A DNA stretch of 64,000 nt from Pelecanus crispus (Eukaryota > Chordata > Aves > Pelecaniformes > Pelecanidae). Shown here in pieces: positions 12,931 to 27,033 of this stretch. Numbering within the stretch: the first letter of the stretch is position 1; each line of letters starts with the position of its first letter. The stretch lies in assembly GCF_030463565.1 (NCBI RefSeq), contig NC_134648.1:74974513-75038512 (forward strand), read 5' to 3'. Both the position numbers and the translations under genes were made by a program. The notes under the pieces are model-generated. The model had not been told where the DNA came from. It saw only the letters and a list, made by a program, of their open reading frames with translations, and searched no databases.

Positions 12931-15900
12931 AAGCTGTTGTCCAGACCTCTCCACTGCTATCTGAAATGCAATCCCACTTATCGTGTGCCTCATGATTCCT
13001 GTTTTCGTTTTCCAGGTTATGTCAACACCTTAGCGGTCACAAAAGCAATTCTGTAGAAACCACCTGCTTTTGCCAAATACAGTTTTGTGTGTTTTTCATT
13101 TCTTCTTAAATAAACACCTTCCTCATATAGTGAAATAAAATCCAGAGAGAGAAAAAAGAAGAAAAAAACAAACAACGAAAAAAAACCCCAGCCTCTCCAC
13201 AAACACCTCCAACAACCAACAACTATTTGTGGCTCTTGTGACTCTGGTAAGTCAGAGCAGAATGTATAGATTTATCGATTTGGTTGTTGCAGGGGGGTTT
13301 GTAAACATTCTCTTGGCTCAGAGCAGGCTTTCAATGTCTCTCTTGGTCTTACTGTTGCTTTCCAAAACAGAAACAAAATAATTCAAGCCTCTGTTTGGTA
13401 AGTTTAACCTGTCATGTACCACCCTGGCCCTGCTGCCACTCCTGGACTTTCTGACCCACACAGTTTTGGAGGACACAACAGCCTGTTTATCCCTGTTCTG
13501 TCTTTCATGTCCTGCCTCTCATTCACCTTAACAGAACATGAGCAGAATGCATACACGTAAAAGCATCTGAACACCGAAAAAGTCATGCCTACATCTCACC
13601 CCAAAAACAAACGCCTCCTCTCAAAACTGCATTCACCTACCTGTAGAATAAATTCTGCTGTTGTCTTCTCCTGAGCCTCATTTCTCTTTCACCTACAAGG
13701 CGCAGTTCGGCAGCTGTTGACAGCACATCTTCCTGTCATCCCGGCAGATAACACTGAACAGCAACGGAGCACCCAGGGACTGACACCAGAAAACACAAAA
13801 GAATATTTAATTCACAAAGGAATATTTAATACTACTATCAGCAATGCAGTCAGTGTTGTACAGCAGAACACCAGAAATGAAGACTTTTATTGTCACTGCT
13901 GGGAACAGAAACTGTCGGTGGCATCTTGCCAGGGATCACTGCTTCCCAGATGGGTCTCCTAAATATACCTTGACACACAGCCACTGCACCAACTTCAAAA
14001 ATCCAGATGCAAAAGTCTTGCATTGAGCCCATCTTTCTGTTTTTGAGCTAGGACACAAGGGATAGGGATGCAGAGACGTTCTCGAGCCATACATCTAGGA
14101 GCCTCTTTACATGAGAAGCGCTCCAGCACTTTACCCCAGACAAAACTGATTGAAGGTCTTGCTGCCACAGGCAACTTTTCTTCATTTGCAGCAGAAACAA
14201 ATAATAGTCGAACCACTTCTCACTCCTGCTCTGCAAACCTGGACTGACTACTTTCATGTCAAGAGAAATCCAGTCTTGTCACACCAAGATGGAGAATGAA
14301 GTCTCACACAACAGCTCTGAACAAGTTCAATTCCTCCTCCCTGTATTAGATGAGTGGAGAAACATTTTCTCTGGAGGAAGGTGAAGGTTTGGCTGTGTGG
14401 GGGAAACCCAAACACTTGAACTGCGGGATCCCTGCTCAGCAGGAGCTGTCAGACTGCTTCCACCTCCCCTGTAAGATGAGCATCCTAATATCACCAAACA
14501 TAGAAACTAGTGGTTAGGTTATATACAAATAACAGCTGAAATAAGACACGGTTTAAATACAGAATTTTAGATCTTCTAGAAGAGAGGAAATGGATTGAAA
14601 GGAACCAGTTTTCCCACAGCTAAGGTACCCTTGAAAAGCTGGTCCTCTTCTCCCATGTTATTTAATTTTACAACGTCTATAGCAGGTGTCTTCTGCTATC
14701 ACCTAGTCAAAGCATAATTCCTGTTTCCTTCCCATCACCACAAATTAGGCATGAAGGGCTGCATTTTTTGTTTTTGTGTGCATTTGTATGAGTTAAACAA
14801 TTCATTGTTTAAATTATTACAATTTTAGACCAAACTTTTCTAAATCGAGATGCTGTTTTACCTAAACAATTATGCATTATAAAATGGGAGAAGCAGGCTC
14901 AGCCATCACACCAACAGGATCCGCAGACCTGGGTCGCCAGGGAGCCGATTCACTACTCCTATCACACCACGTTTTCAGCAAGGAAATCCCCCCAGCTCCC
15001 GCTGTGTTATGCAAAGACAGTGCGTTGCAGAGCAGCGGAGACCTATCACTTCCTTACGTGCCCAATGCAGCGTCTGCAAATTTCACAGCCTGCCCACCTA
15101 GCATTTCTGTATTTCTCTCTCATAACTTAATTAGCAGCAGGGGTCGAGCACAGTGGAGGTCAGGCAGCAGCATGGGGCTGATGTGAGGTGCGAAGCTCCA
15201 CAGAGGTGCGGTAGGGACGACATCAGCCTCACAGCCGCCCGGCTCTGCGCACAGCGGTGTCCCCCTTCGCCTTCAGCCAGGCTTCGTCTCCCCGCTCACG
15301 ACTCCGAGATATCGGTAAACAGCAGGAGCCTCCCTGCTCTTTCCAATCAGTGCAATTAACTGGTAAACTGAGGGAATGTGCAGGACTGTGCCTGGTGAGC
15401 CACCCGCTCATCTAGTGACTCCCGTTAGCTTACGTCGAAGGTGATCACGGTGCTAACCTCACAGCTCAGCTGCTGCCGATGGCAACTGGAGTGGGGAGAG
15501 AGCCTCACTTTGTATGGGCCGTCAAAGAACACGTCTTGCATTCTGCCTGCCCTATGGAGACCTCTAGTTCCACAAACAACTGCTAAAAAGCAACCAAAGA
15601 AAAGGGGAAAAAAACCTAGAGAAAATAAAAAATAATACAAACGCTGTATGGAGCACAGGAGAAACAAGTACAGCTGTGACCTAAGGTCAGGGATGCTTAA
15701 TTGTACCTGTTAACACAAAGACAAAACCTTTGCCTCTTCCCTAGCTGTGTCTGAACACCAAAAGTTTTCCTTCATGCAGTGAGCTCTGTCCACCATTTGT
15801 GTGCCTCATTCCTCAGCTCCATCTTCCGAATAGTCTCCAGAAACCGTGATCAGCCTGAAGGCCCACTCAGCCTTTCTTGTCTGAGCTTAAAGCATTGTCA

Positions 15901-18900
15901 GTGCTATCGCTGTAGCCACCCATTTCCCTCTCCGTCCTCCTACAGAGGATGCAGACTGGATAAAGACACATCTGCTGCTTTTGACCTTGCCAGGAGTGCA
16001 GGAGTGTGTGCAGTCCATCCCAAATTTTGAGCTTTTCTTCTTCTCTAACCCCAGCAACGTACAGTTTCACCGAGTTTAACTCATGGGACAGGCCCAAGCG
16101 CTCGCTCAGCAACCAGCTCTTCTCAGGGCTGAGGACAGGTGAGTAGAAGAGGGCTGTCCTCCACCTGGCAAAACTCCCTGCTCACCCCTCAAAGCATCCT
16201 GCACAAGCCAGCAGATTCGGGGTTCCTCTGCCCACAGCACCAGCAGAAGCAGACTCTCAGCTCTGAATTTACCCATCCTTTCCACCCCTCGTCCCAGGGG
16301 TGATGGTCTCCCGCTGCGGGAATGACAGAGCTCTCCACTTCCCTGCACGCTCCCCACGCGGTTGCACAGCCATCCCCAGGTTGGTCTGGTGGGGCGGGAA
16401 GGTGGCAACTCCCAAATGCCCCAGGCCAGGTGATGACCAGCACAGGGCGTCCCGGCGGAGGGCACTGCATTGCCGCTGAGTGTGTGCTGATGTAATGCCC
16501 GGGGGGGACACGTGGAAACCCCGGCTGCAGGGGAGGTGTTGTGATGGGGAGGCAGCCAGCAGCAGAGCTGGTATGAATCACTGCCAATTACCAGCATATC
16601 TAAAATTACACGAAACATCTACAGTCTGAAGAATTACAAGCTAAGTACCAGGCAGTTTCCTCCCTGGTGCCAGCAAGCTATAGACATGAGCTGATTTGGT
16701 TTTATCCGTTCCAAGCAAAAAAATATTGTGATTGCTCTGCCTGGATTGTCACAGCAAAAGTCTCGCCAGGCTGCGGCCACTGGCCCCGGGGGCAGGAGCC
16801 AGAGGGATCTGTCATGCAGCTCTTCCTCTGCCACTGCTCCGTTTCTTTTGGCCGCTCTCGCGATTCTCGCTGGTATGATAAAAAGGTCTTGTGTGTGCAT
16901 CCAAGTGCATTTCAGACCATGTGTTTCTGGGGCTTGATGAAGACAGACTTCGTTCCCCAACCTAGTGGACTCGTGAACAACCCTCGGCAGTAAGGAGCAC
17001 AGTCACACCTTAGAAGTGCAGATTTTTGGCATTGGCATTTACAGCTGCCTCCCTGGTGGCAGCACTGAACCCATTTGCTAGGGAATTTCTCCTTAGTATT
17101 CATAATAATTTGCCTCACCCTCAAAAATAATTCTACCTTAACCCCGCTGCCTTTTCCGGATTTACATTCAGGTTAATCGGAAAGCATCAGTCGCATACCA
17201 TTCCTATGGGCACGCAGAGCACACAGCTGACTGCCATTCTTGCCCTGTCACGCAGCCCAGTACATCTCTTTAGGGCACCCAGCGAGCAGGAGGCTGCACC
17301 GCCCTGGCCAGGGCGGGTCAGGGAGCAGACAGGGATGCAGAGCCAGGGCAACGAAACGTTCCCGTGAGCAACCTCAGGCATAACCACTTCAGAAAAGCAA
17401 AAGCCACGGGAGAGGATTCATACTCCTGGGAGTGTGGGGTGCTTCTGGAGGGTTTCCTCTGCTCTCTCTCGGCTGCAACCAGCTCTGAAAGCAGAGCTAA
17501 GATGCAGCTTGCTCCTCTGTTTGGCCAAGGCACAGTCACCGTGAACTGGGATGAAGGGGGTAAGTGCCCCATGCCCCGTGCTGCTGAACAGAGAGGTCAC
17601 CCCTGCCCCTGGCCCTACTACCCCTGTGCCCTGGGCTCCTTTCCTCATCCCCCTTCCTACCAGGGTGGGCACGGCGGGGGAGTGCAGGGCCATCGCTGGT
17701 GTCCCGTGTCCGCTGAGAGCTCCTGGGAGCTGAGACTTCAGTGGGGCAGGAGGTTCGGCTGCGGCCGCCCCAGGGCTGGGCAGAGCGGTCCCAGCCCTGC
17801 TGTTCCTGCGGAGAGGCCACCAGCGCCGCAGCACTGAGCCCTGGCTCCTGCAGAGGCTTCCCAGGCACGCGTCTGGTTAAAAGCGGGCGGCACCACCAAG
17901 CTCACGCATCTCCCAGAGCAGACACGGATTCAGCCGTAGCCCGTTCATCCCTGGACAAGCATCTCGCTCTCCTCTTCCCACCGAGGGAGTCTTGCTGAGC
18001 AGGCAGCGATTTGCCTCTCCAGCAGCATTCAGAAGATGCTCCAGCACTGAGACCCTGCTCTCCCACCCCTTCGCTGAGACCATGGAGGCCAGCACCCCAC
18101 AAAGCGCAGTCCCCACCAAAGGGCAGAGCACCCTGACGGGGGTGGGCAATGCCACCCTGCTGCAGACTGCGGCACGAGGACCAGCGCTGCGGGGATGCGG
18201 TGCCCAGCGCATCACCCTCGCCTCCAGCGGCTCTTGCCCACGGCACGCGTGGGACAAAGCCAGCCAGGCATGGCCCGTGCGATCCAGCCCCCGGTAGCCC
18301 TCGGAGCCCCCCGCCAGCCTGACCTGCCCGAGGACGCCTGACGGAGCACAGGAGAGCAACACCATCACCTCTGCGCTGTTAGTGCACAGTAGCCAGCTGG
18401 GGCCCCGCAGCAAAGGGGCACGTTCAGTTTTGATGAACTCCCCACCCTGCCGAAACACAAAGGTGCGGCTCCTCATTCAGCAGACAGCGCTGGTTTTCGT
18501 AAGCCACGCAGGCAGTACGGCACTCTACACCCGACTCAAGAGAAGCCCCGCCGCGCTCAGGCAGGTAGCGATTTGTGGAGCAGAGGCGTGAGCGGCAGGT
18601 GGGGCCATGAAGAGAGAACCATCGGGAAGAGGCTTTGTGTGTGCTTTTCATAGCATGCTAAAGTAACATCCATAATACCAGTTTCTAGTAAGACATACAC
18701 TGACAGAAATGCTCTGAAATTTATTAAAAAGCTTACATATTTTGGAATAGGTAAGTTAATAGAAAAATGCAGACTATGGCTCTAAGTGCTTTACTCTTAA
18801 ACATAGACATTCTTGTTAGAGGCAGCTAGGTTCTACCACTACATCTGTACAGGGATAATTATATGACTAAAACTTAATCAACATCTTTGATGAAGGAAAT

Positions 18901-21900
18901 GAGGAGTCTTCATGAATTTAAAAACAAATTATTAGATTTTCTGGCATCTGTAAATGTTTCAAGCCCTTTAATGGAAACATTTGAGAAATTAATTTACAAA
19001 AAAATATTTGGTGAAATAACATGGGAGTATGCAAAAACAGCAAATGGAGCCGGAATATTCTAGGGGCTGGAGGCACCCTCAGGGCATCCCTGCCTGCATC
19101 CTTGGGCATTCAGGGGCAAAAGAGCTCTTCTAGTCCTTGCGCTATAGATTCAAAAACGTAACACTCACTGAAAAGATTATCTGAGGAAAAAAAGACCCTG
19201 TTTAATAAAATTGCACCTCTCTGTCAAGGAGCAGAAACACGATAATTTAACATGCAAAATCAACTACACCATGGAAATAGCAAAGCTAATGAATGCAACA
19301 TTGTTAAAAAGTGTTTTCACATACTATGTGTGGAGCTGTAAAAGCAGATTTTTGAGTTTTCAGAAACATGGTTGTTAGCAGATGAAATCTCAGCCAGTAG
19401 TAGGCAACAGCCAAGAAGCAGGAGCATTATCACTATCATCCCTAATTTAGGAAAACATTCTGAAGAAATTGCTCCAGCCAAATGTGTGTAACATTTGGCT
19501 CCAATTTCAATCTCACCTAAACCAATATGCTACAGGCAAGGCAGGATGGAGTTTGAGAACTTTGGTCTTAAAACTACTGAGCTTGTTTCTCCATTTGGCA
19601 ACCACCCTTTGCGGCTTTTTAATGGGATGGTGTGTAGTGAAGGATTCGTGTGCCTTTTGGGGCTTGGCTTGCTCTTCAGAGCTCCCAGGGGCAGGGTGGG
19701 GGCTTCTGGCCCCAGCACACCCTGCCAGCCTTATGGGGCGGTTCACTCCCAAAAGCCTCTGTGCCACTGGAGTCCTCCAGCCTCATTCTGTGCATGTTGC
19801 ACCGTAGGAAATGGTTCAGGCTCTCAGATGGTTCATTCTGGCTTTCAGCTCAAGCTCTGGCTTTAGAATATCCAGCAGCTTTCATATCTTCAGGACAAAT
19901 TCAGATTTTTTCATGCTTTGTTAATGGGGACTGCCACATTGCAGAGCAATTAAAAATTAAACACCAGCAACGTGGCAAAGATGAAAGCACAGTTTCTGTC
20001 TTGGGGACAGACAGTATTTCCCCACCATTCCAAGATGTTTTGCGATATCTGGCTTCTTTCTGGGAAGACAGCCTTTGCTTCAGTGTCAGGGACAGCAGGT
20101 CTGCAGGCTCCTCTCTGGATAATCCCATCCACACATTCAGGATGCAGGGCGCTCTCCTCATCTAACTGAGAACTGCGAATTGGAAGCAAGAGGGGCCTGC
20201 TGAAAAATACGCGGTTCTTCCCACGCACTACAATGCCCATGATGCAAGCTTCCCCTGAAACGGCCCACGTTCCCGCTCCAGTTCCCCGCTCCCCCTGCTC
20301 CAGTCTTGCACAGAGGAAGGGAAGCGCAGCGTGGCATCTCTTCAGCTGCATGCACCCGTGGGCAAGGAGAAGGGGTCAAGTACCTGGCTGCTGCAGTTTA
20401 AGCAGAAGCCACTTTGCTGCTGTGACTGCTGAAGGCTTCCCCTGTGCACCGTGCCCACCAGCCCTGTGCAGAGAAGCACCAGGCAAGCGCCAGCAGGAGC
20501 ACGGGGACAAGGCGCCACTTCCCCAAGCAGCGACGTGCCGCTGGCCGACGCAGAGGACAGGCAGCGCAGCTCTGCAATGCTGCGCTGCTCGTGCACAGGT
20601 GCTGGAAACATCCAGGGCGCCCGGTCTGAGTGGCCCCGTGCAAAGGTGAGGAACTGGAGTAACACCTACAGGCGAGCTCAGAGCCAAGGGCATTATTCGG
20701 ACATCTCCGACCTAGACTGTCTCAGTCCTCGTGACCGGCCACCTCCCACCCACACCCACAGCCGCCAGTGTGCCTTCCTTTTACTTTCAGATGCTAGATT
20801 TCAGCAAGGATAAAGAGACACGAGTATTAGTATGTTCATGCGGTCAAGGCAAATATTACAAAAGGCAGTAAAAGCATGATATGGCACAAAACTATTAGTG
20901 ACAATTCATATTGACAATTGTGTGTGATTCTCACACACACCTATGGAAGTCCAAAAACTTAAAAACTTCACCTCCAAGAAAAACATGGTTTTGTTTTGTC
21001 AGTCTTTCATATATCGTTCTGCCTACCATTTTTGAGAACGGTTGATTTAGAAATACAGCGTATCTCTGTATCTCAAAACATCTTAAAGATAAGGGCAGGA
21101 AACAGGTTATAAAGTGTTAATACATAGGAAGCTCTTTGCGACATAAAATTATTAATTTGTGCAATGACTGCATAATTAATACTTGGTCTCATCTCATTCT
21201 CTTTTAAATGTATTCCCACATTGCGTAGAAGTTGTTGGCTAATGAATTAAACAGTTTGATGTTGATGAATCACAATTTTGCCTATCAATATTAAAATATT
21301 GCCAGAGGTATGTTTTTCAGTTTGGGTCATGAAAGTTTGAATTGTAATACTGTCAAAAATGTAGACATCATGTTTTCCCAAGCCTCAGTGCAAAATCAGA
21401 AGAGTCCAAGTTCTGCTTTCAGCTTTGGGGTTTTTGGACTATTTTTCTTTGCTTTCTTTCATTCAAGCAATGACATGAACATAAGGTACCTTGCAAAACT
21501 TCAGACTTATCAATAACAGCATCTGAAATGAAGAAATCCAGTTACCCAGGAAATCTCAAGTCAAAACTAGTTTGTTCCTTGGACTATGATTAATGTGGTA
21601 AGTGATACCAGATGGTAAATGCTTTGAGAAGCCTCTGCTCTCAAAAGAAGTGATAATTACTTTCAAAGCTGCAGCAAAAGGATAACGGAGAAAGAACAGG
21701 TCCCAGCACAGCGTTAAAGGGACACAGGAGCGAAGGGCACCTTGGCACACGGGCTCTGCCAGGAGCTCGGGCGAGGGACCCCGCGGGGCTGGGTGCTCCC
21801 CCCCAGTGCTCAACGCTCCGACAGGACCAGGGTCTCCGTGCTAGGTCTTCCAGGGCAGCTGACGGCACCCACGCCATCCTGCGTGCTATCCACGGACCAC

Positions 21901-24900
21901 AAAAGTCATCTCCTGCCTCCAGAGGAGCGGGGGCGGCTGCCAGTCCAAAACAGTCAGTAAATCCTTTTTGCTCTCTACGATAAAAGACAGAAAACACTGG
22001 CCTAGTAAGAGGTAAGCCACATCCTTGTCCAGATTTTGGCACCACAACGCCTTTTAGGCACTCTGGCGGCTGGCAGTCTTGCAGTGTTCATAGCTCTGCC
22101 TTGGGTGGCAGGCAACACTTCTCTCTCAACGCACGCCTGATTGCTGGGCAGGCTGGTGCTGCTGCTCCACGCAACACTGTGGGCTTTGTGCTATGAGCAG
22201 TTTTCATCAAAGGGACTGTAAGAGGAGGAGACCATATGGCTGCTAAAAATTATTTGACAGGCAAAATACATTGTCATGAGCTGAGCATTTCAGCAGGAGA
22301 AGGTAGAATAGGTTGTACCCCTTCAAATAGCTTAGGAGACCGCCGAGGGATCTTCTCGCTCTCCATGGCAGAAACCACCTAAGCCCTGCCAGGACAGCCC
22401 CTTGCAGGTGTAGTCATGCCTCGTATGCTTTTGCAGACCTAAACCAGAACCCAGCAATAAGACAGACCCAACAGCACAAGTGCATTTTTCTGCACGGTTG
22501 GGAAAGCCACAGCCCTCCGTCCCATCTCTGGAGGTACAGCTGCGCTGCCTTGGCTGACCTTCACTTTAAAACCATTGCTGGGCTGTCCCAGGGAGAGTCT
22601 GTTAGCTCATGCTGTGAAGGTAAAAGCGAAAACACAGACAGAATTGAAATTCTGGAGTCATGAATAGTTACCAACTCAAACGAGAGGCACCAGCACGAAA
22701 AGCCACATCACTCCAGCGCGGGGGAGCGCAGCCCGGGCACATCTGCTCAGCAGGACGAGGCCAGCAGCGCAGGCAGCAATGCCCGGCCACGGGTGCCTAC
22801 CTGGCCCCCAGCCCAGCCCGCACCCGGAGTGCAGCCGTCAGCGCGCTGCCGCTCTGCCCTTGAACGCCAACAGCCCTGGCCGCCTCAGCACCAGCTGTCT
22901 CTTTTCTTTATTGGGCAATAAAGACACTTCTTGCACACCTGCAAGTCATATACGCCTATTTCCGAGTCACTGTGAATGGCAAAAATGCCCAAGTAAAATC
23001 CACAGGAGGCACAGGGTTACAGATGAGAGCCCTTGGGAGGGAAGGCTGCAGGGGGTAACAAAACCAGGGCTGCAGCTTGCTGGGCTCCGACAGAGCCCGG
23101 CACAGGGGAGGGGAAGAGGCTGAAAATGCCTGCCTGCCTGGGGAAGACTGACTCCTTGGAGAGCTCAGCCCAGGCTAAGCCAGGAGATGGAGAAGCACCA
23201 CTAGCTAATGATACCAGCGGCAAGAAAAAGGCGTCCGTTTTGCTGAGACTCACCGCTGCTTCAGCAGCCGCTGATGGCGCAGCCCTTGCTGAGGTGGTCG
23301 AAATTCAGCAAGATCAGCTGTCCCAAAGCCAGACAGGGCTTGTGGACCGATGCCCCATTTCATGGATTAAAGAGATAAAAAGCCACAAAAATTAAAAAGA
23401 CAAGATTAAGGACATTCAAAGAGCATCATCACTGCCTTTCTGAAGAAAGCTGACAGTATGCTGGATGGAAGCTCAGAGGTACAAAACAAACAGTCCAAAA
23501 CCAATCACAACCTAAAGCAGATGTGAATGCCCATAGCAATGAGAAATTGCTGTTTCATTATTAATTTCCTCCAGGGGGAAAAAAAAAATTGCAACTGCAT
23601 CATGAGGGACGACAAACAAAACACTGGCAATAAACGTGAACTCTCTGGAAGGCTCAGCAGTCCTCAGCATCTGCGAGCTTTGGTTGTGATCACTGTCGTG
23701 ACACACAGCAGCAATGGCTGCTTTGTGAAGGACAAACCAAGGAGATCTTCAGGTCTGAACAGGAACACGACAGGATCTGATATTGATGACAAATGCAGAT
23801 CTATCTCATTGACACCATACAATCCACAGGGAATTGGGAGGGCTCCTTGCAAATATTTAATTCAAGACAGTAAGTGAAGACTTACGTGGATTATTTTACA
23901 AGTAGAAAGAATGAGTCTTAAAAGCAAGTCTGATGAGAGGTCTGCTGCTTCTGTAATTTCACTGCTCAAAAGGCCACAGTGCAGAAAAGTTGCTTCTAAA
24001 AACACCTACAGAGGTGAGCCTCAAGGTAAAGTGGTTGTTAATGTACACTTAACCTCTACACCACAGAGAAGGTAATAACTGAGAGCAACTGCACCAACAG
24101 TATTCTTGAAATTCTTGAATTCCTGAATTCTTCTCCACCAAATGTTAGTTAGAACTTGAACAGTCCCCATCGATACCTTTGGGAACTGCAGTATTGGTCT
24201 AAACCCCTAGCAGGAAAAGCTGCATATGGAAAAAGGATCAGCTCTTGCGTTTCATAAACCTCATTCTCTTCCTTCTGCAATACAGTGAAAGACAGAGAAA
24301 GCTCCTTGCTTGCACAGCACAACACCCAGCAGAGTTGAAGCCCTTCAGCACCGGCAAGAATGGTGTTGTCTGACCTGCTGTGATTTCCAGCCACCAGCCC
24401 AGGCTTGCACAAGGCTCAGCTGGCTTAACTTCTACCAAGAAATGAGAAAGCAGTCACCTCCTCAGAGTGCAGTGAGGATTTCAATGTACTGATCTCTACA
24501 GCTCCCGTATACAAAGAAACACTGAAGACTCTGAGAAAAATAAAAGCCCGAAGGACATTTCAGTACTGCGTGCTAGCATTTGCATTACAGCCTGCTCCCA
24601 CCGCTTGGTGAGATATTCTGGAGCAGGTACTCCTGGGTACTACTGACAGGATCTGCCCGGAGAGCATCCCTAAGGGACTGCCAGACCAAAAAATGAGGAG
24701 AAAACATACAACAGTGTCATGGGCAGTGATGGTTTGCACAAGCCTCCAACAAGGCTGCTGTTCTGCAGTGATACCAGCTGAAGTCATGCTCTGACTTCTT
24801 CCAAGGGAAGATCCATTTCGCTGTTGGGATCAGTGTAATGCAATGGGAAAGTTGCATCTCCTGGACAAGCTGTTACACGGTGGGAAGAAATAGCGGTGGC

Positions 24901-26837
24901 CTCATTATGCTAGAGATGTCTTGTGGTACAGGGCACCTTTGCCAATAAAGTCAGCGTATGCTGTTTCCTCTAGCAGGGCAGGAGCTTTGCCCTAGCTTTA
25001 AGATTTCTGGCCTCAGCAGAGCTAAGAGCCTAGACAGTGGGAGAGATGGTCTGGGGAATGGACTCTCAGCAGCTGCTCTGTGATAAAATTGATTTACTTC
25101 AGCACGCATTGCCAGCTACATCGTCCACGGCTGGCGCTGAGGGGCCGCACTGCAAGAGCTGGAGGTTTGCTGCAACCTGCGTTACGTTCCTGATGCCATG
25201 CCCCTGCCGGCTGCTGGGGATGGGCTGGACCATTCCCAAACTCTGGCTGCAGTGCACCTTCCACCCCCTGACCCCGACAGCCACCGGCGACGGGGGAACG
25301 CAGACCTAGCCCTCTGCACCACAGGGCACGGGGAGGGCACAGCACAGAGCAAACCACCCGGGTTTTTGTCCTCTGCACCTCTGAAGTCGCCCACCACTGC
25401 GCCTGCAGAGCGCCCGAAAGCTGCGCAGCCCGGGGCGCGTCCCTGGCTGCAGTGCTGCCGGCACAGCGTGCCGCCATGAGTCCAGCCCTCCCCGCTCCCT
25501 CTGCCGTGTTCCCCTTTGCTGGCTCCCGAAGAGCTTGCCATTTGTTACCAACAAACCGCTGCCTCACTAACGTCACCGGGGTCTGTTCTGGCTGGTTGCT
25601 ATTAGCAATATTTAGTACCCAATGCCCTCTGCAAACCCAGCTCTGCAGCAGAGACTTCTCAATGATAGAAATTAGCATATATGTAAGTGCTCAACCAGGC
25701 AAACACCAGCAAACCCCTTTTAGAAGGATTAAGGATCTTTGAACTTACTCTATGGAGAATTTCAAGCCTTGAAATTTTACTCCTAAGGATATACTAATTC
25801 ATATAAATCTCCCAGACTGATTTAGGAGTATTCAGTTTTTAGTTACGTCAGGGATTACCTTTCATTGACACCATTACCAACATACATGGTAGTGGCTAGA
25901 TTCTTCAGCTACCTTGAGGAAAACATTGTACCAAGTACTGACTGTGCTCAGGGAAAGACCATTTGTACCCCAAACTGCTCACCGTCTAAGTACATCAGAC
26001 AGAAAACAATGTGACATAGCAGTTTGTATTGACTTGAAGATCATATATTAACTAATCCCTTCAAATATCTGACCTTGTCAAATAGCACTTTATGAAATAA
26101 TTTTAATAAATAGAAACTTAATACAAACTGTGACCATGCATAACCTAAAGTAGAACTAGTTTTGTAATGTGGAAAACTATCAGACATGTTAGAAGGCAGC
26201 CATGAAGACAGGGAAATAGCTACACTGAGCTGTGATATTAAAGGTGGGGCTGAAGAAGTTTACAGAGAGGAAAATAGGAACTTCATTAGGGCAGGAGCAT
26301 TGAAATTATTAGGGTGTGATGTCTCCTGAGGAAGAAGGACCAACTGCCTGGTATCACCACTCTTCATGTGAGATCCCCCCATCTTCTGGAGCACTGGGGG
26401 CTCAGCTCTGGGATCTCTCACCTGCTATCAGATACACCGCATCTACAATTAATCCATTAGCCTAATCTGTCATACAAGAAAGTCTGCCAATCATGAATGA
26501 GCAAGGAATGAACAGTTTATCCTACTGTGCATTTCAGCCATCTTTCAAAGAGATTGTCAATAATACCATTATTGATCACTAAACCCAAGGAAAGAGGGCA
26601 ACAATAAAAGTCAAGATACGGATTCCTCCACCGGCGTTTGAGTCACAACAGCTCTGAACCCCACTAACATAAAGCCACGTCCCGCCTGTGCACTGCACTG
26701 AGAGCAGTCACTGCTCCCCAGGATCCTAGGGGAAATATCCCCTGATGGGGGTGAGGAGCAAAGTCCCCCTCAGCCTCAGAGCTTCATCTTCTATGAACCA
26801 ACCAACCCACCCGCCAGCTCTCAGCTTTTTAGCGAGA
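12931..26837. other. Long unique non-coding stretch
   Basis: About 14 kb with no recognised repeat or gene. GC-rich pockets at 16.2-16.5, 17.2-18.6, 20.2-20.7, 22.7-23.2 and 25.1-25.5 kb generate overlapping frames on both strands (longest 199 aa, 18476-17877 on minus), the usual signature of stop-poor GC-rich DNA rather than genes. A 19-bp tandem duplication sits at 13801-13830 (GAATATTTAAT twice). A weak exon candidate at 15434-15579 on minus is described in the findings. The stretch is probably intronic or intergenic. Confidence 0.45.
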
Positions 26838-27033
26838 CATCCAGTTTTGATGTAAAGACTTCAAGTGATAGAGAGCCTACTATACCCCAGGGTGAGCTGC
26901 AATTCTGGTTAATCACAGTCAGCCATCAAGACCTATGTCTTAGGTCTAGTCTGAGTTTGTCAGGTTTTAGCTTTCACTGACTGGATTTTGCTAGACTTTA
27001 TTTCGGCTAGATTAAAAGAGCTGTTAAAAGATG
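26838..27033 (-). mobile_element. Ancient L3/CR1-like LINE relic
   Basis: The segment containing GATGTAAAGACTTCAAGTGA, then a diverged version of the 'damage to a weak first exon of text' typical of old LINE 3' regions (GGTTAATCACAGTCAG, GTCTAGTCTGAGTTTGTC, CTAGATTAAAAGAGC), matches in order the antisense 3' region of ancient amniote L3/CR1-type elements as I remember them. Divergence is much greater than in the other CR1 copies here, consistent with an insertion older than modern birds. No tail octamer or target duplication remains. Confidence 0.65.

Noticed and set aside
17505..17565. A TCR/immunoglobulin J-segment-like motif LFGQGTVTVNW followed closely by a GTAAGT donor
   Set aside because: FGxGT plus a donor fits a J segment, but no recombination heptamer or nonamer is seen upstream and no other J, V or C segment is present. 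Most likely chance.
17877..18476. A 199-aa minus-strand frame in GC-rich DNA
   Set aside because: Overlapping open frames occur on both strands, as expected for stop-poor GC-rich sequence; no domain or splice context was recognised.
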